Of a stretch of 64,000 nucleotides of DNA, positions 12,296 to 22,975 are shown in pieces (position 1 is the first letter of the stretch; the number at the start of each line of letters is the position of its first letter). The notes under the pieces were generated by a model. It worked only from the letters and a program-made list of their open reading frames with translations, ran no database searches and had not been told where the DNA came from. Both the position numbers and the translations under genes were made by a program. This DNA comes from Polytrichum commune (taxonomy: Eukaryota > Streptophyta > Polytrichopsida > Polytrichales > Polytrichaceae): the NCBI GenBank assembly GCA_950295325.1, contig OX485807.1, positions 52,110,440 through 52,174,439 on the forward strand, read 5' to 3'.

Positions 12296-12906
12296 GTAAA
12301 AACCAAAAATCCTCAATTTACCCAAGAAACAGTCAGTTTACACATTGACTTCTACTCGAATTACTGTGCACTCTATCTCACGGAAGAGAAAATTCATTTA
12401 TCAATGGTGAAATCTTCTATTTCATTTCAATTACTATGGCCTAGATTAACATGACAACTTAGTGTACTTATTGTTCATTGGACATGGAACCCTAACTTTG
12501 ATCTTTAATGTGTTTTGCATGTCAACTCCAATTTTGAAACTTGAAACTTGAAACATTCTTTGTGATTTGCAATGAGATGATTCCCAATAAGAATCAACGG
12601 TCAAAATTGTATGTGGAGGAAAAAGTGCCCACATAGGTCCACATGCCTTGTACACACATATCATGATGGTACAAAATTCTTCATGATGTCATCAAACCAT
12701 GTGAGAAAATTAGATTGGGTGTTATAACAAAGTCAAACTTAGTTTGGACTGTAACAGTGAAGAGGTATACCCCACCCAACCAATGCAATGAATATAGTAA
12801 ACATTGTGGGTCACACTACAAACGAGATATCCACACCAAAAACATTGGGTGCACACTATTTATCAACGCACACTACAAAACATCGGGTTCAAAGCTGCTT
12901 CCAATA

Positions 12907-13202
12907 ATGATATCTCCTATAAATCTTGCTTTTTTTCACAAACAATTAGTCTATCTTGTAGAATTCCGTATCTTTTTTTTGGAGATTCCAAGATTGTCTC
13001 CAAAATTTTAGGCATTTGGGTTGCAATGACCATTCAAAAACTAGATGCATCTACTTGCATGAAACTCCTCTAGTTGTTTTAAGTGATGACATCTCCTTCA
13101 AATCTTACTTGTTTTTCCACAAACAATTAGTCTATCTTGTAGAAATTCTCATTCTCTAGCCAAGATCGTCTCCTACCTCTTAGCCATTTGGGTGCAATGA
13201 CT
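12907..13202 (+). repeat. Diverged tandem duplication, two ~120-150 bp units
   Basis: 12907-13029 and 13085-13202 both contain ACAAACAATTAGTCTATC followed by TTGTAGAA and an AAGATNGTCTCC...CATTTGGG block. The units are about 80% alike by eye. No coding signal. Confidence 0.7.
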
Positions 13203-14671
13203 AGTAGTCTAAGGTAAAATTCAAAGACAAGATGCTCTTCATGACAATTTTTGATGTTTTCTCCCTCCATTCTTGAACTTAAAAAATGAGTTTAATCTCT
13301 TTGGAATTGCATTCTCAATTGCTTTCAGTTGATACCTTACCCACAACTAGAAGTGAAGGACCGAGAATATCATAGACCATGGTTGAAAATTCAAGTACAA
13401 GTTACATTCCACACTATTTTCATGGGTGATGGTGTATACTGTGGAGCGCACTATAGAGATGTGAAGGGTAAGTCACAACATACATATGCCCACATGGTTT
13501 ATCATTATCAGTGTAGTAGTCAATTTGGAATCGTTCCTTTTTCCAGCTTGTCCGGCCTGTCTTGACTGTGAGTATTCTGCACATGTCGATTTCCTGGCAT
13601 CTTTTTACTAAGTATTTACAGGTGCCTTCTGCATCTAGATATTAATATTGGGTTCATGTACAATATATCAGTCATGGAAGTTGACAATCGTACATGTCAT
13701 TGGAATGTTGGAATAATTGTAGTGTCACAGTTTGACATTGGAAAAAGGCCCCTTCTCTCAATGAGCTTTCACAGATCCAAGCAAATTCCTTGATCTCAAT
13801 TACACTGCTTCGTTGTAGGTTATTTTCCCTCCTCCTGTTTCCAATGTATACTTTTCTACAACTTGGTCGCAATTGAACTTAACAAATTAGTCGTCATGAT
13901 GGGACCTTTTCTTTTGAGCTTTTCACCAATTTCAAATGTGAAGATGGAATTTCCTGAGCCTCTTGAACCTAGTTTCACTACTAGCATACAAGTCCTATGC
14001 AATCATTCCACATTGATGGAAAAATAATGTAAATCTTCCAATTATACAGGATGAGTTTTCATTGATGTAGGTCAATTGCCTAGGACTCATGCTTTTATTG
14101 ATTGCAAAAGGTTAAGTGAGTTATAGCCTTGCCAAATGAGATCAAGTTACAAATCATGTTTGCCTGAAGACTAAAGTTCACTTGTGGTCATTTGCAATCA
14201 TAAATATTAGACCACCTATTTGGTACTTTATTTAGTGTGGGTCTCCAATTAAAAAAAAGTAAGTTTTAGTAGGCATAACTTTATTCAGCCATGTGGGACA
14301 ATTCCATGACCTTGGTATATGTCAGTCATGTTCAGTGAGTCCCTGGATAAACTAAGAATGTTCATTTACTATTCATACATTCATGCTAAACTTGGAAATT
14401 TGGGTGGAGTTATACTCCCGGCACTGTGCGCAGGAACTATAACTTATCCTTGGATTAGTCACAAGAATACTATTCATCCCAACATTATTCCCTAAAAATA
14501 TTATATATAGCAACACTATCATTGTAAATACCAACACTATTCACAATATTCTTACTATTCAAACGGGCACTATTCAATACGTGTACCGACATCAATTTCT
14601 TCTTATTTTCTAAGTTTCTTCCCATGAAAGTAGGGCGCAAGGACAGTCAAGTACACAACTCCATTACAATG
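13203..14671. other. Unassigned AT-rich spacer
   Basis: No convincing gene, RNA or complete element was recognised. Short open frames (13329-13565, 13672-13872) have no known motifs. Near 14048-14100 there are short fragments similar to the dirigent-PAL spacer (GTAGGTCAATTGCCTAG), so it may contain decayed pieces of that unit. Confidence 0.5.
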
Positions 14672-15060
14672 CATGCATAACATTAAGTAGCAAGCCCAAT
14701 TTGACCTTCTTGAAAGATCATCAAACCGGCGCGTGCCGGTTTGATGCTCTTTCAAGAGCAAAGGTAACACTAAGTGTGAGTTTTACTTAGGCTATTTTAA
14801 ATCTATGTGGGTAGTTACTTTCAATGCTTAGTATTAATTATGTTGGTTTCTAGGATAAAACTAATGCCAAGTGGTGATAAAGTTTCTAATCTAGGCTAAA
14901 CTACGTTCTAAAAAAATTTAAATAGCTATAAAGCAATGGGAAAGTTGGTGAGGTCAAAAATGTAGTTGCACGTTTTGGAAAAGTCTCTTGACACCCGCAT
15001 GATTCTTGTTGAGGTAAATTTGCGGGTACTCAAAGGGCATTGCTACTTAATGTTATGTAG
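14672..15060. mobile_element. Possible MITE with ~20-bp inverted ends
   Basis: CATAACATTAAGTAGCA near 14672 recurs in inverted orientation (TGCTACTTAATGTTATG) at about 15043-15059. The enclosed ~390 bp is non-coding and includes the hairpin at 14708-14755. No clear target duplication was found. Confidence 0.45.
14708..14755. repeat. 48-nt near-perfect palindrome (hairpin)
   Basis: The core TCAAACCGGC-GCGT-GCCGGTTTGA is flanked by CTTGAAAG and CTTTCAAG, so the stem has two long paired segments with a small internal bulge. It resembles in layout (A/T ends, CG-rich middle), but not in sequence, the palindromes of the large transposon. Confidence 0.75.
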
Positions 15061-15289
15061 GTTTAAGTGAAAGTGATTCATAAAAATATACTAACTTTGT
15101 ACAAAGCCAAGCAATTCTTGTTGACAATTTTTTTTCAAGAAAAGTCTACACATTTATGAAGATGGTACAAGTAGTGTGCAAGTAGACATATTGAACACGT
15201 AATTGTATAAAAGTTTTTGAAAATATGATAAATTTACATTAAATTGATGGTTTCCTACAAAGTTTTGTGATGATGTCCCTCAAGTATAT

Positions 15290-15525
15290 AATGAATTCAA
15301 GGAACTCAAAAAAATTCAAACTTCAAAATATTTAAAGTCATGAAATTTAAGTCTAAAACCATTTTCAACCATGTTCTTTTGAGCATGATCACTTTTAAAA
15401 TAAGTTTTGAAGATCTCAACTTGATATTCTACATGCGAGTATTTAACACAATAATAAAGGTCATCATGGAAAGAATAAAATCCAATTTAATCAACAATTT
15501 GCTGCAACTTTTAGGCGTTTGACCA
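15290..15525 (+). repeat. Dispersed repeat, also at ~39225-39440
   Basis: The segment includes AAGTTTTGAAGATCTC...AACAATTTGCTGCAACTT and is similar to 39225-39440 inside the large transposon. In both places a CACTAAATAT-ended MITE follows downstream. It may belong to one longer non-autonomous element. The small open frame (60 codons) is not a gene. Confidence 0.55.
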
Positions 15526-15599
15526 AAAACATTATGGTTTTAGTATACCAAAGCGTTTTTTTGTATACTTAACAAAGAGACACCTACCTTCATCAACTA

Positions 15600-15815
15600 C
15601 ACTAAATATGGAATTTAGTTTCACTTATTATTTGGAATTACGCAATCTTATATCTATTTATTGTATATCTCACATTTGATCAAAAAATGTTAAATTGATT
15701 GTTTGGACATTATAGAACTTTAACAACCGTACTTAGTAAAAAACTACATCAATAGTAAAATATACAGCATTGTGTATATCCAAATAGTAAGTGACACTAA
15801 ATATCATATTTAGTG
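15600..15815. mobile_element. CACTAAATAT-ended MITE, 216 bp
   Basis: The two ends form ~50-bp terminal inverted repeats: CACTAAATATGGAATTTAG... at 15600, and the complement of CACTAAATATGATATTTAG... ending at 15815, both continuing TTCACTTA-TATTTGGA. Each terminus is itself almost palindromic (CACTAAATAT/ATATTTAGTG). Related ends recur at least ten times in the window. Confidence 0.75.
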
Positions 15816-16397
15816 AACATATAATAATATGAAGATTCTAAACATCACAAATGTAAGGGAATTATGAAGAATTCTAGGAAACTTAATAAAGTTTTGCTTG
15901 ACATCCTCATGTCATGATCCAATGGACTCCCACTAGATTTAACTTCAAGGTTCAACACTTTAAACCCACATTCAACTTCCAAGCATCAATACTTTAAGTG
16001 AATAGTGCCAAGTCATGAACAATGCTTCCTGGATCTTTTGGTGGCACTAAATCATAATGTGAAGAAATGTAGTATCAGCTTCAAGGCCCCAAGTCAAACT
16101 TCGATGCTCTAAAGGAGACTTGCACGTCAAACCCCAACGCTGGAAAGAGCTGACCTCCCCAATCTTCAGCTGAGAGGAGATTCCCGTCATTTCAATGATC
16201 GTAGGTTTGCGCAGTAGGGAGGACCAGCGGCCAAGCATGGCGCGTGAGCTCATTCTTTTCCTTCGTTGCCTTAACTTATCATGAAACGAAGTCAAGCCCA
16301 AGTCAAGCAAGGTCTCGCACTCGCAGATTTAATCAACTCTCCATGCCGACGTTGAACATCCCTCTCTTGATCAAGTGATCTCTCTCTCCCTCCCGGC

Positions 16398-16406
16398 CAT
16401 ATAAGC
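16398..16406 (+). promoter_or_regulatory. Possible TATA-like element of PAL gene a
   Basis: CATATAAGC lies about 410 bp before the ATG after a CT-rich tract. It is the only TATA-like site in the GC-richer leader that I noticed. The leader would be unusually long, or contain an intron, so this is tentative. Confidence 0.25.
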
Positions 16407-16812
16407 TCCGTTTCCTGGCTTGCTGGAATCATCATCTCTAACTTAGTCGGCCACATTTGCCAGGCGCCTGACCCAACAGACCGCTTCCTAGATACGAATC
16501 GATATCCGATCTCCCCATCCATCAATCAGTGCCGTCGTCCACCTTGACCGCTCCAACCTTCCAAGAAGGAATTCCACCAAGAGTGTTGGTAGGATTCTTC
16601 TGGGACATATTTCCACATTCTTCAACACAAGAATTTAGTTCGACTTGACTACAGTGAAATAGAAGTGTGGCCAGGCACTCAGGAAGACCACTTGCTAGAC
16701 TCGGTGCAGGTTAGTGTAAGTCGAATTCCAGTTCAAGGTATACGGTAAGTGTAAGTGAATTCCAGAAAGTCGCAGGTGGTGGGAGTGATCGATTTGCAGA
16801 AGAGGGACAAGC

Positions 16813-19005
16813 ATGGGTTTGCAGGTGCCCGCAGTAGCAAGTAGTGTTGAGGGTAGCAGCATGACCCACACTCCCAATGCCGTGGGGAGCTTATGTCAGC
16901 AGCACAAGGAGACGGAGGGAAATGCGGACCCCTTGAATTGGGCTCGCGCGGCGGCCGCCATGCGAGGCAGCCATTTGGAGGAGGTGAAGCAAATGGTCGC
17001 GACGTACTACCAATCCTCCCGGGTGGCCATCGAGGGGGTGAACCTCACCGTGGCTCAAGTGGCCGCCGTGGCTCGCAGGCCGGAAGTGAGCGTGGTGTTG
17101 GACGCGGAGAATGCCAAAGCCAGAGTGGACGAGAGCTCGGACTGGGTGCTCAACAAGATCATGAACGGAGGCGACATCTACGGCGTCACCACGGGCTTCG
17201 GAGCCACGTCGCATCGCCGCACCCAACAGGGAGTGCAGCTCCAAAGGGAGCTCATCAGGTTCTTGAATGCGGGGGTGGTGGGATCCAAGGGGAACTCCTT
17301 GCCCACCGCCACCACGAGAGCCGCCATGCTCGTGCGAACCAACACGCTGATGCAAGGCTACTCCGGCATCAGGTGGGAGATTTTGGAAGCCATGGAGAAG
17401 CTGCTCAACGCCCGCGTCACTCCCAAGTTGCCATTGCGCGGAACCGTGACGGCCTCCGGGGACCTCGTCCCCTTGTCCTACATCGCGGGCCTGCTGACGG
17501 CCAGACCCAATTCGAGAGCCGTCACGGAGGACGGCCGCGAAGTCTCGGCCCGGGAAGCCTTGAGCCTCGCGGGAGTCGCGGAACCGTTCGAGTTGCAGCC
17601 CAAGGAGGGGTTGGCACTCGTGAACGGGACCGCCGTGGGCTCCGCGTTGGCCTCCACCGTGTGCTTCGACGCCAACGTGTTGGTGTTGTTGGCGGAAGTG
17701 TTGTCCGCGTTGTTTTGCGAGGTCATGCAAGGGAAGCCCGAATTCGCCGACCCGCTCACCCACAAACTGAAGCACCACCCGGGCCAAATGGAGGCGGCCG
17801 CCATCATGGAGTGGGTGTTGGACGGCAGCGAGTTCATGAAGGCCGCCGCCAAGTTGAACGAGACGGACCCGTTGAAGAAGCCCAAGCAGGACAGGTACGC
17901 TCTACGAACCTCGCCCCAATGGTTGGGACCTCAAGTGGAGGCCATCCGCAATGCGACGCACGCCATCGAGAGGGAGATCAACTCCGTGAACGACAACCCC
18001 ATCATCGATGCCGCCGGCGACCGCGCCCTTCACGGAGGCAACTTCCAAGGCACCCCCATCGGCGTGTCCATGGACAACTTGCGTTTGGCGGTGGCCGCCA
18101 TCGGCAAGCTCATGTTCGCACAATTCTCCGAGCTCGTCAACGACTACTACAACAACGGGTTGCCTTCCAATCTCAGCGGAGGGCCTGACCCCAGCCTCGA
18201 CTACGGCATGAAGGGCGCGGAGATCGCCATGGCCTCCTACCTCTCGGAGCTCAACTACTTGGCCAACCCCGTCACCACCCACGTGCAAAGCGCGGAGCAA
18301 CATAACCAAGACGTGAACTCGTTGGGCTTGGTGTCCGCGAGGAAGACCGAGGAGGCCGTGGAGATCCTCAAGCTCATGAGCTCCACCTTCCTCGTGGGCT
18401 TGTGCCAAGCGGTGGACCTCCGCCATGTGGAGGACACCATGCTCGACGCAGTCAAACAAGCGGTGTCTCAAGTGGCGAGGAAGACGTTGTTCGTCGGCCG
18501 CGACGGCGTCCTGCTCCCTTCTCGATTTTGCGAGAAGGACCTCATGTTGGTGGTGGAACGCCAGCCTGTGTTCACCTACATCGACGACGCCGCCAGCCAC
18601 ACGTACCCCTTGATGCAAAAGTTGCGCGAGGTGTTGGTGGACCACGCCCTCAAGAGCTCCAAGGTCGAGAGCTCTCAAGCTATCTTGGAAACGATCCCCG
18701 TGTTCGAAGCCCGATTGAAGGAGCGTTTGGAGGCCGTGGTGCCTGCGGTGCGGGAGGCCTACGACAACAAGGGCGTCTCGTCCGTGCCCAACGTGATTCG
18801 GGATTGCAGGTCGTACCCCCTGTACCGGTTCGTCAGGGCGGAGCTCGGAACGCAGCTGCTCTCCGGCTTGAGAACCGTTTCCCCCGGGCAAGAGATCGAG
18901 AAGGTGTTTGATGCCATATCCGAGGGCAAATTGGTGGCTCCCCTCCTCGAATGCGTCCAGGGGTGGACCGGGGCACCTGGCCCATTTCCTGCGCGATCGT
19001 GCTAG
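16813..19005 (+). CDS. PAL: Phenylalanine ammonia-lyase, intronless, 730 aa
   Basis: The enzyme removes ammonia from L-phenylalanine to give trans-cinnamate, the first step of the phenylpropanoid pathway, as a cytosolic homotetramer. The Ala-Ser-Gly triad that cyclises to the MIO cofactor is at about residues 214-216 ([17 protein letters not shown]). Tyr123 in [11 protein letters not shown], the NDNP...HGGNFQG block and [14 protein letters not shown] are all present. The selectivity position is Phe150 (ELIRFLNAG), expected for Phe rather than the His of Tyr-accepting grass enzymes. Length is normal. Absence of introns is common in seed-free plants. Coding GC is far above the flanks. The first ATG (AGCATGGGT) is used; the next Met is residue 17. 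The same predicted protein is encoded at 59876-62068. Confidence 0.97.
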   Translation: MGLQVPAVASSVEGSSMTHTPNAVGSLCQQHKETEGNADPLNWARAAAAMRGSHLEEVKQMVATYYQSSRVAIEGVNLTVAQVAAVARRPEVSVVLDAENAKARVDESSDWVLNKIMNGGDIYGVTTGFGATSHRRTQQGVQLQRELIRFLNAGVVGSKGNSLPTATTRAAMLVRTNTLMQGYSGIRWEILEAMEKLLNARVTPKLPLRGTVTASGDLVPLSYIAGLLTARPNSRAVTEDGREVSAREALSLAGVAEPFELQPKEGLALVNGTAVGSALASTVCFDANVLVLLAEVLSALFCEVMQGKPEFADPLTHKLKHHPGQMEAAAIMEWVLDGSEFMKAAAKLNETDPLKKPKQDRYALRTSPQWLGPQVEAIRNATHAIEREINSVNDNPIIDAAGDRALHGGNFQGTPIGVSMDNLRLAVAAIGKLMFAQFSELVNDYYNNGLPSNLSGGPDPSLDYGMKGAEIAMASYLSELNYLANPVTTHVQSAEQHNQDVNSLGLVSARKTEEAVEILKLMSSTFLVGLCQAVDLRHVEDTMLDAVKQAVSQVARKTLFVGRDGVLLPSRFCEKDLMLVVERQPVFTYIDDAASHTYPLMQKLREVLVDHALKSSKVESSQAILETIPVFEARLKERLEAVVPAVREAYDNKGVSSVPNVIRDCRSYPLYRFVRAELGTQLLSGLRTVSPGQEIEKVFDAISEGKLVAPLLECVQGWTGAPGPFPARSC

Positions 19006-19779
19006 AACCCAAGTTCACGATTTGAATTCCTTTTCATGCATCCGCCGCAAAATACTGTAGAAGAGAATCAGGCATTGCTCAGTGAACCCCATTCGCAAGA
19101 AACAACATGGCCAATGGGTATCCGCACGTAGCCATGCAGCCTAAGCAAAAACGAAGCCCGTGCCAATAGCCCAATCAACTCGAGCCCACACGTACGCACA
19201 CTTTAGGACATTCTTTTGGGGAGGCCTCTTAGGATCAACCCTGCTATTTGCAGAAAATTGACCCGGTGGATGGCTATGGCCTTCACAAACTGAATCTCCA
19301 GGTTTGATTGCTAGGACTTCAAGCACTCTTCATACTACCAACCCATTCATTCATTGAGGATTGCAAAGCATCCCCACCTCGGTAGGTTGCCATTCATTTG
19401 TACATACATTCATTATTCCACATTGGAATCGAATTGAAATCACTTCCAGATATTTCAAAATGTCATACACGAATTTTGGGTCATGGTGTACTCTTCTGCA
19501 TATTGACATGCACCGAATGTCATCGATATATATTGTACCTGCATGTATTATATTTACAACATCGTTTATACAGTGTTGCCTAAATCCACTAATTGCACAC
19601 TGAAAATAACAAGATGCATCCACAAACACCAATGGCATTTTTGGTGTAATCCATGAAGTTTCTCGTTGTGTTGAAGTGTAGATCTTACATTGGAACTCAT
19701 GACAAGGATGAGAATCTTACCAGTTATTTGGAAGAGTATGATGCATTTAGCCTGTGGAGTACGACTTTAACCAATGCTA

Positions 19780-19912
19780 CACTAAATATGGTATTTAGTG
19801 TCATATGGCATTTTTTGTGACTATGGCAACTTTTCAGATGACACTGCTTATGAATAAGTGAACAAATGTGCTCATGGATGACGGATGAGTTCATCCATTG
19901 GCCAAAAACTTA
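19780..19912. repeat. ~130-bp dispersed repeat with CACTAAATAT end
   Basis: It starts with the near-palindrome CACTAAATATGGTATTTAG and runs through TATGAATAAGTGAACAAAT to GAGTTCATCCATTGGCC. Related copies are at 22830-22975, 57385-57515 and 58980-59105. Arm B identity ends inside its last bases, so the repeat may mark the recombination joint. Confidence 0.65.
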
Positions 19913-20109
19913 TGTTCTCTTGGCAGTCTCCATCCCAAGGACTCCTTGTCTACTTGAGGATTTGCACCGTGTGGTGCGATGCGATACGATACGATGCGGG
20001 TAAACTTTGAAATGCGTAGAAAGAACTTTTCGTGAAACATTGGAGTGATAGCCTGCTGTGGTATGCTTTTTGTCTTTCTTGTGTTCAATTTTAGCCATCT
20101 CATGCTATC

Positions 20110-21420
20110 TACAGGTGACAGTGACGAAAGGAAATCTTTGCCAAGTCAATTCAGAGTTTAAGATTGGCAATCCACCCGGTATGGTGTATAATATTCTCAT
20201 ACATGCTGCAAACAAACGGGTCTTTCAAGAACATTGAGGTATTCTCAATCACGGTGGTTCAATGTTTTGGTTGCTATTTTTCAAATTTCTCTGATTGCAG
20301 TCTTGGATTGACGATGCCAGAGGAACTTACAGAAGGGCGAAATTTTAAATTATCATACCAATTCTGAGTTGGAAGGTGCGGTCAATTTAAGCTGTGAACT
20401 TGCAAAAAGGCAACAGATTTGAATTACCATACCTTGGTCAAGACGAAACCCTAGGGATCTTCTAATTTAGTAATCGGAGGGCTGAATGCAACAGTTCGAA
20501 CTGCCCCGCCATGTGCTTTAGTTACACACTTGATTTGGCTTCCCTGCGTTTGAGCAAATTCAGAAGTTGTCAAGCCCGTTCAACTCTGATGTTACTACTT
20601 GCAACTTCAAAAAAATCGAAGATCTCGGTGGTTATGATCTCACTCGCACTACCAGCAGATTCCTCTTGCAGTTTGTTTATATCATTGTAGAGGATCTTAT
20701 AAATGTGAATGCAAATATTGGTATCCAGGGTACTCATCCACGTCGCTGAAAAGCAAACTTATAACTCTGACATTCTGAGCTGGTGATCACTTAGCTTAGT
20801 ACTTATCTATCAGTCCACTAACTCCTCTTCAGCTAGTTATGGGTGCTATGAAAGTGAAGATAATTCACACACACATATGTTCCAACAAACTGATGTTGCA
20901 AAATCCTTCGCTTACATAGACTGAAATAATGAATTTTCTCTTCCCTGAGATAGAGTGCACAGTAATTGGAGTAGAAGTCAATGTGTAAACTGACTGTTTC
21001 TTGGGTAAATTGAGGATTTTTGGGTTTTAAGTCCATGTCCAAACATTTCTTCCAGCTGATTGAATATACTTGTTGTCCTCCTGTTGATGTGCTTCCAAAT
21101 GTGTAATGCAAGCTTGCAAGGTCACCCCTGGTTCGGTATGAAGTATTGAGCGGATTTTTGTGTATATCCAGATGAACTACAGGCTTGCAAGGGAGGTATT
21201 CGTGAAGTTTGAGGAATCGTGGAACGTAAGACCTCGTTATATATCGATGCCAAGGGCAATCCTGTTTCTGAATGTGATGCAGATCGAGTGGCGTCTATCG
21301 TCCTTCACAGCAGAATTGAGAAGCCTAGATTTCAGTCACTCAGTCAAGCATCTGCGCGCCAGGCGCAATAGTGGAATTTGTGACCATGGTCGCTAAGCTC
21401 CTGTTGTTGTACAGGGAATG
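20110..21420 (+). pseudogene. DUF220-family gene relic, copy 2 (middle exon lost)
   Basis: The first exon-like block is 20110-20247 (GNPPGMVYNILI...NKRVFQEH then stop; a one-base slip restores FKNIE before a GT donor). The third block is about 21172-21420 (MNYRLAREVFVKFEESWNV), which also lacks bases present in copy 1. The middle exon (VTSRKVIEDGG...) is cleanly missing at about 21030, where TTTTTGGGTTTT is joined to AAGTCCATG. Between 20290 and 20750 lies intron or unrelated spacer shared with copy 3. Confidence 0.55.
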
Positions 21421-22310
21421 AAAATCTATCACAATATGTAACATCCTCGGCATGTTTGTTCATTTGGAAATATTACGCACAGTCTTCCCCGAAAAAGAGA
21501 TCTATGTGAGTTAGTATCATATGAAGGATTGTTCGCAAGGTTTTCCAAGAAAATCACTTGTCAACTAAAACGCCACTTTGATCATGGCACTAAAATTTGT
21601 TCTCAAATGTCTGCAACGTTGGTCATATGTTGAGGGTACAGTTCATAATCTACAACAAATTGGGACGAAATATTGTCATGGATGATTGAAATTTGGATGA
21701 AAAATCACTTTGTAAGTGACAGAAAATGCAACACCGTAGATTTATAATCCCCAAAACAATTTACCAGGAATGACAAATAATGGTGGGTTACCCTGTAGGG
21801 CCACTTCACACACACAAGATTGAGGGCCCATGACACTTGCACTTCAAGCACTCTCATTGGTGGAAAAGGCGGAGCCCGGTCCAAGTTCACTTCACACCAT
21901 GTTTGAGGGCCCAGCGGAGTAAGTGAATGCAAGATGGATGTAAAGTCTACATGGACTCCCGCGTGTCATCAAATGGATCATGTTTCATGGTCACTTGGAC
22001 TAATTTCATAAATTACCTCTTGGAGGTGGATCTAATACAAAATTGGGAGGCCATGGCACTCTCAACTCTCACAACTGTTGATTTATTATAACTTATCATG
22101 TGTGGGGACCCACATGACTAAAAATTCATTGAAATAGCCTTTGGTTGAGGGCCCGGTCACATATGACTTTACACTAATCTTGAGAGCTTGTAACCACACT
22201 ACATGATTTTGGAAGTGTCCCACGTGTCTTGGGACGACCTTTGGACACTTCTTTTAGGCTCTCACAACTTCATGGTCATGGCTCTTGGCTCGTGTTTTCC
22301 CTTAAGTTAG

Positions 22311-22676
22311 TGTTGGTGACACTACACCACAGTTTACAACGAGTATTGAGCAAGACAATTAGAATTGGTGACACTAAATATCATATTTATTGTACCATGC
22401 AACCTACATGGTTCATTTGCATATGATTTCTTCTATCATGAGGTGATGGAAATGATTGTCAATTGGAAACTTGACGCTATTATGTTCGGTCATGAAACAT
22501 GAATGCACAAAATAATGCTAATGATGATCACCATAATTCCTATGAATACAAACTTCACTCATTCCAGGTTACTGAAAACAGTGAAGAAATGCACTAAATA
22601 TGATAATTAGTGTCACCAATTCTAATTGTCTTGCTCAATACTAATTGTAAACCGCAGGATTTAGTGTCACCAACAC
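22311..22676. mobile_element. TIR element (~85-bp ends) carrying a sequence fragment
   Basis: The left end, 22311-22394, and right end, 22591-22676, are inverted repeats sharing GTGTTGGTGACACTA, TATTGAGCAAGACAATTAGA and the CACTAAATAT motif. The interior 22412-22560 matches 58050-58210, where the same stretch lies next to spacer homologous to 20570-20660. The element therefore appears to enclose a piece of that neighbouring sequence. No target duplication was confirmed. Confidence 0.6.
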
Positions 22677-22829
22677 CAAATGTTAATTACCCCAACTGTA
22701 ATGTTACATTATTTGTCATTCCTTGTAATTTTTTGGGCGGACTATAGATCTACACTGTTACCAAGTGATTTTTCATTGAAACTTCAATCATCCATGACAA
22801 TTTTTCATCACAAATTGCTGACAAGAGAA

Positions 22830-22975
22830 GGTAGGGTTTTGGCCAATGGATGAACTCATCCATCATCAATGACAATATTTGTTCACTTATTCATAAGAAA
22901 TGTATATGAAAAGTTACCAAAGTGACATAAAATACCATATGGCACTAAATATCATATTTAGTGTAGTATTCTCCA
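22830..22975. repeat. ~130-bp dispersed repeat with CACTAAATAT end
   Basis: This is the inverted-orientation relative of 19780-19912, from GGCCAATGGATGAACTCATC to the near-palindrome CACTAAATATCATATTTAGTG. Confidence 0.6.

Larger units (their letters stand above)
14881..19912 (+). repeat. Inverted-duplication arm B
   Basis: This arm is the reverse complement of 58969-64000 at a constant sum of 78881. The PAL proteins match along their full length. The match reaches the right window edge, so the arm probably continues left of 14881. At 19912 the match stops; the last ~30 bp contain the first visible substitutions (ACGGATG/ACAGATG, CATTGG/CAGTGG). Confidence 0.92.

Noticed and set aside
16891-18891. 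Long antisense and alternative-frame open frames (298-431 codons) across PAL, repeated at 59990-61990
   Set aside because: GC-rich third positions of PAL keep other frames open; low-complexity His/Arg/Gly-rich translations with no motifs.
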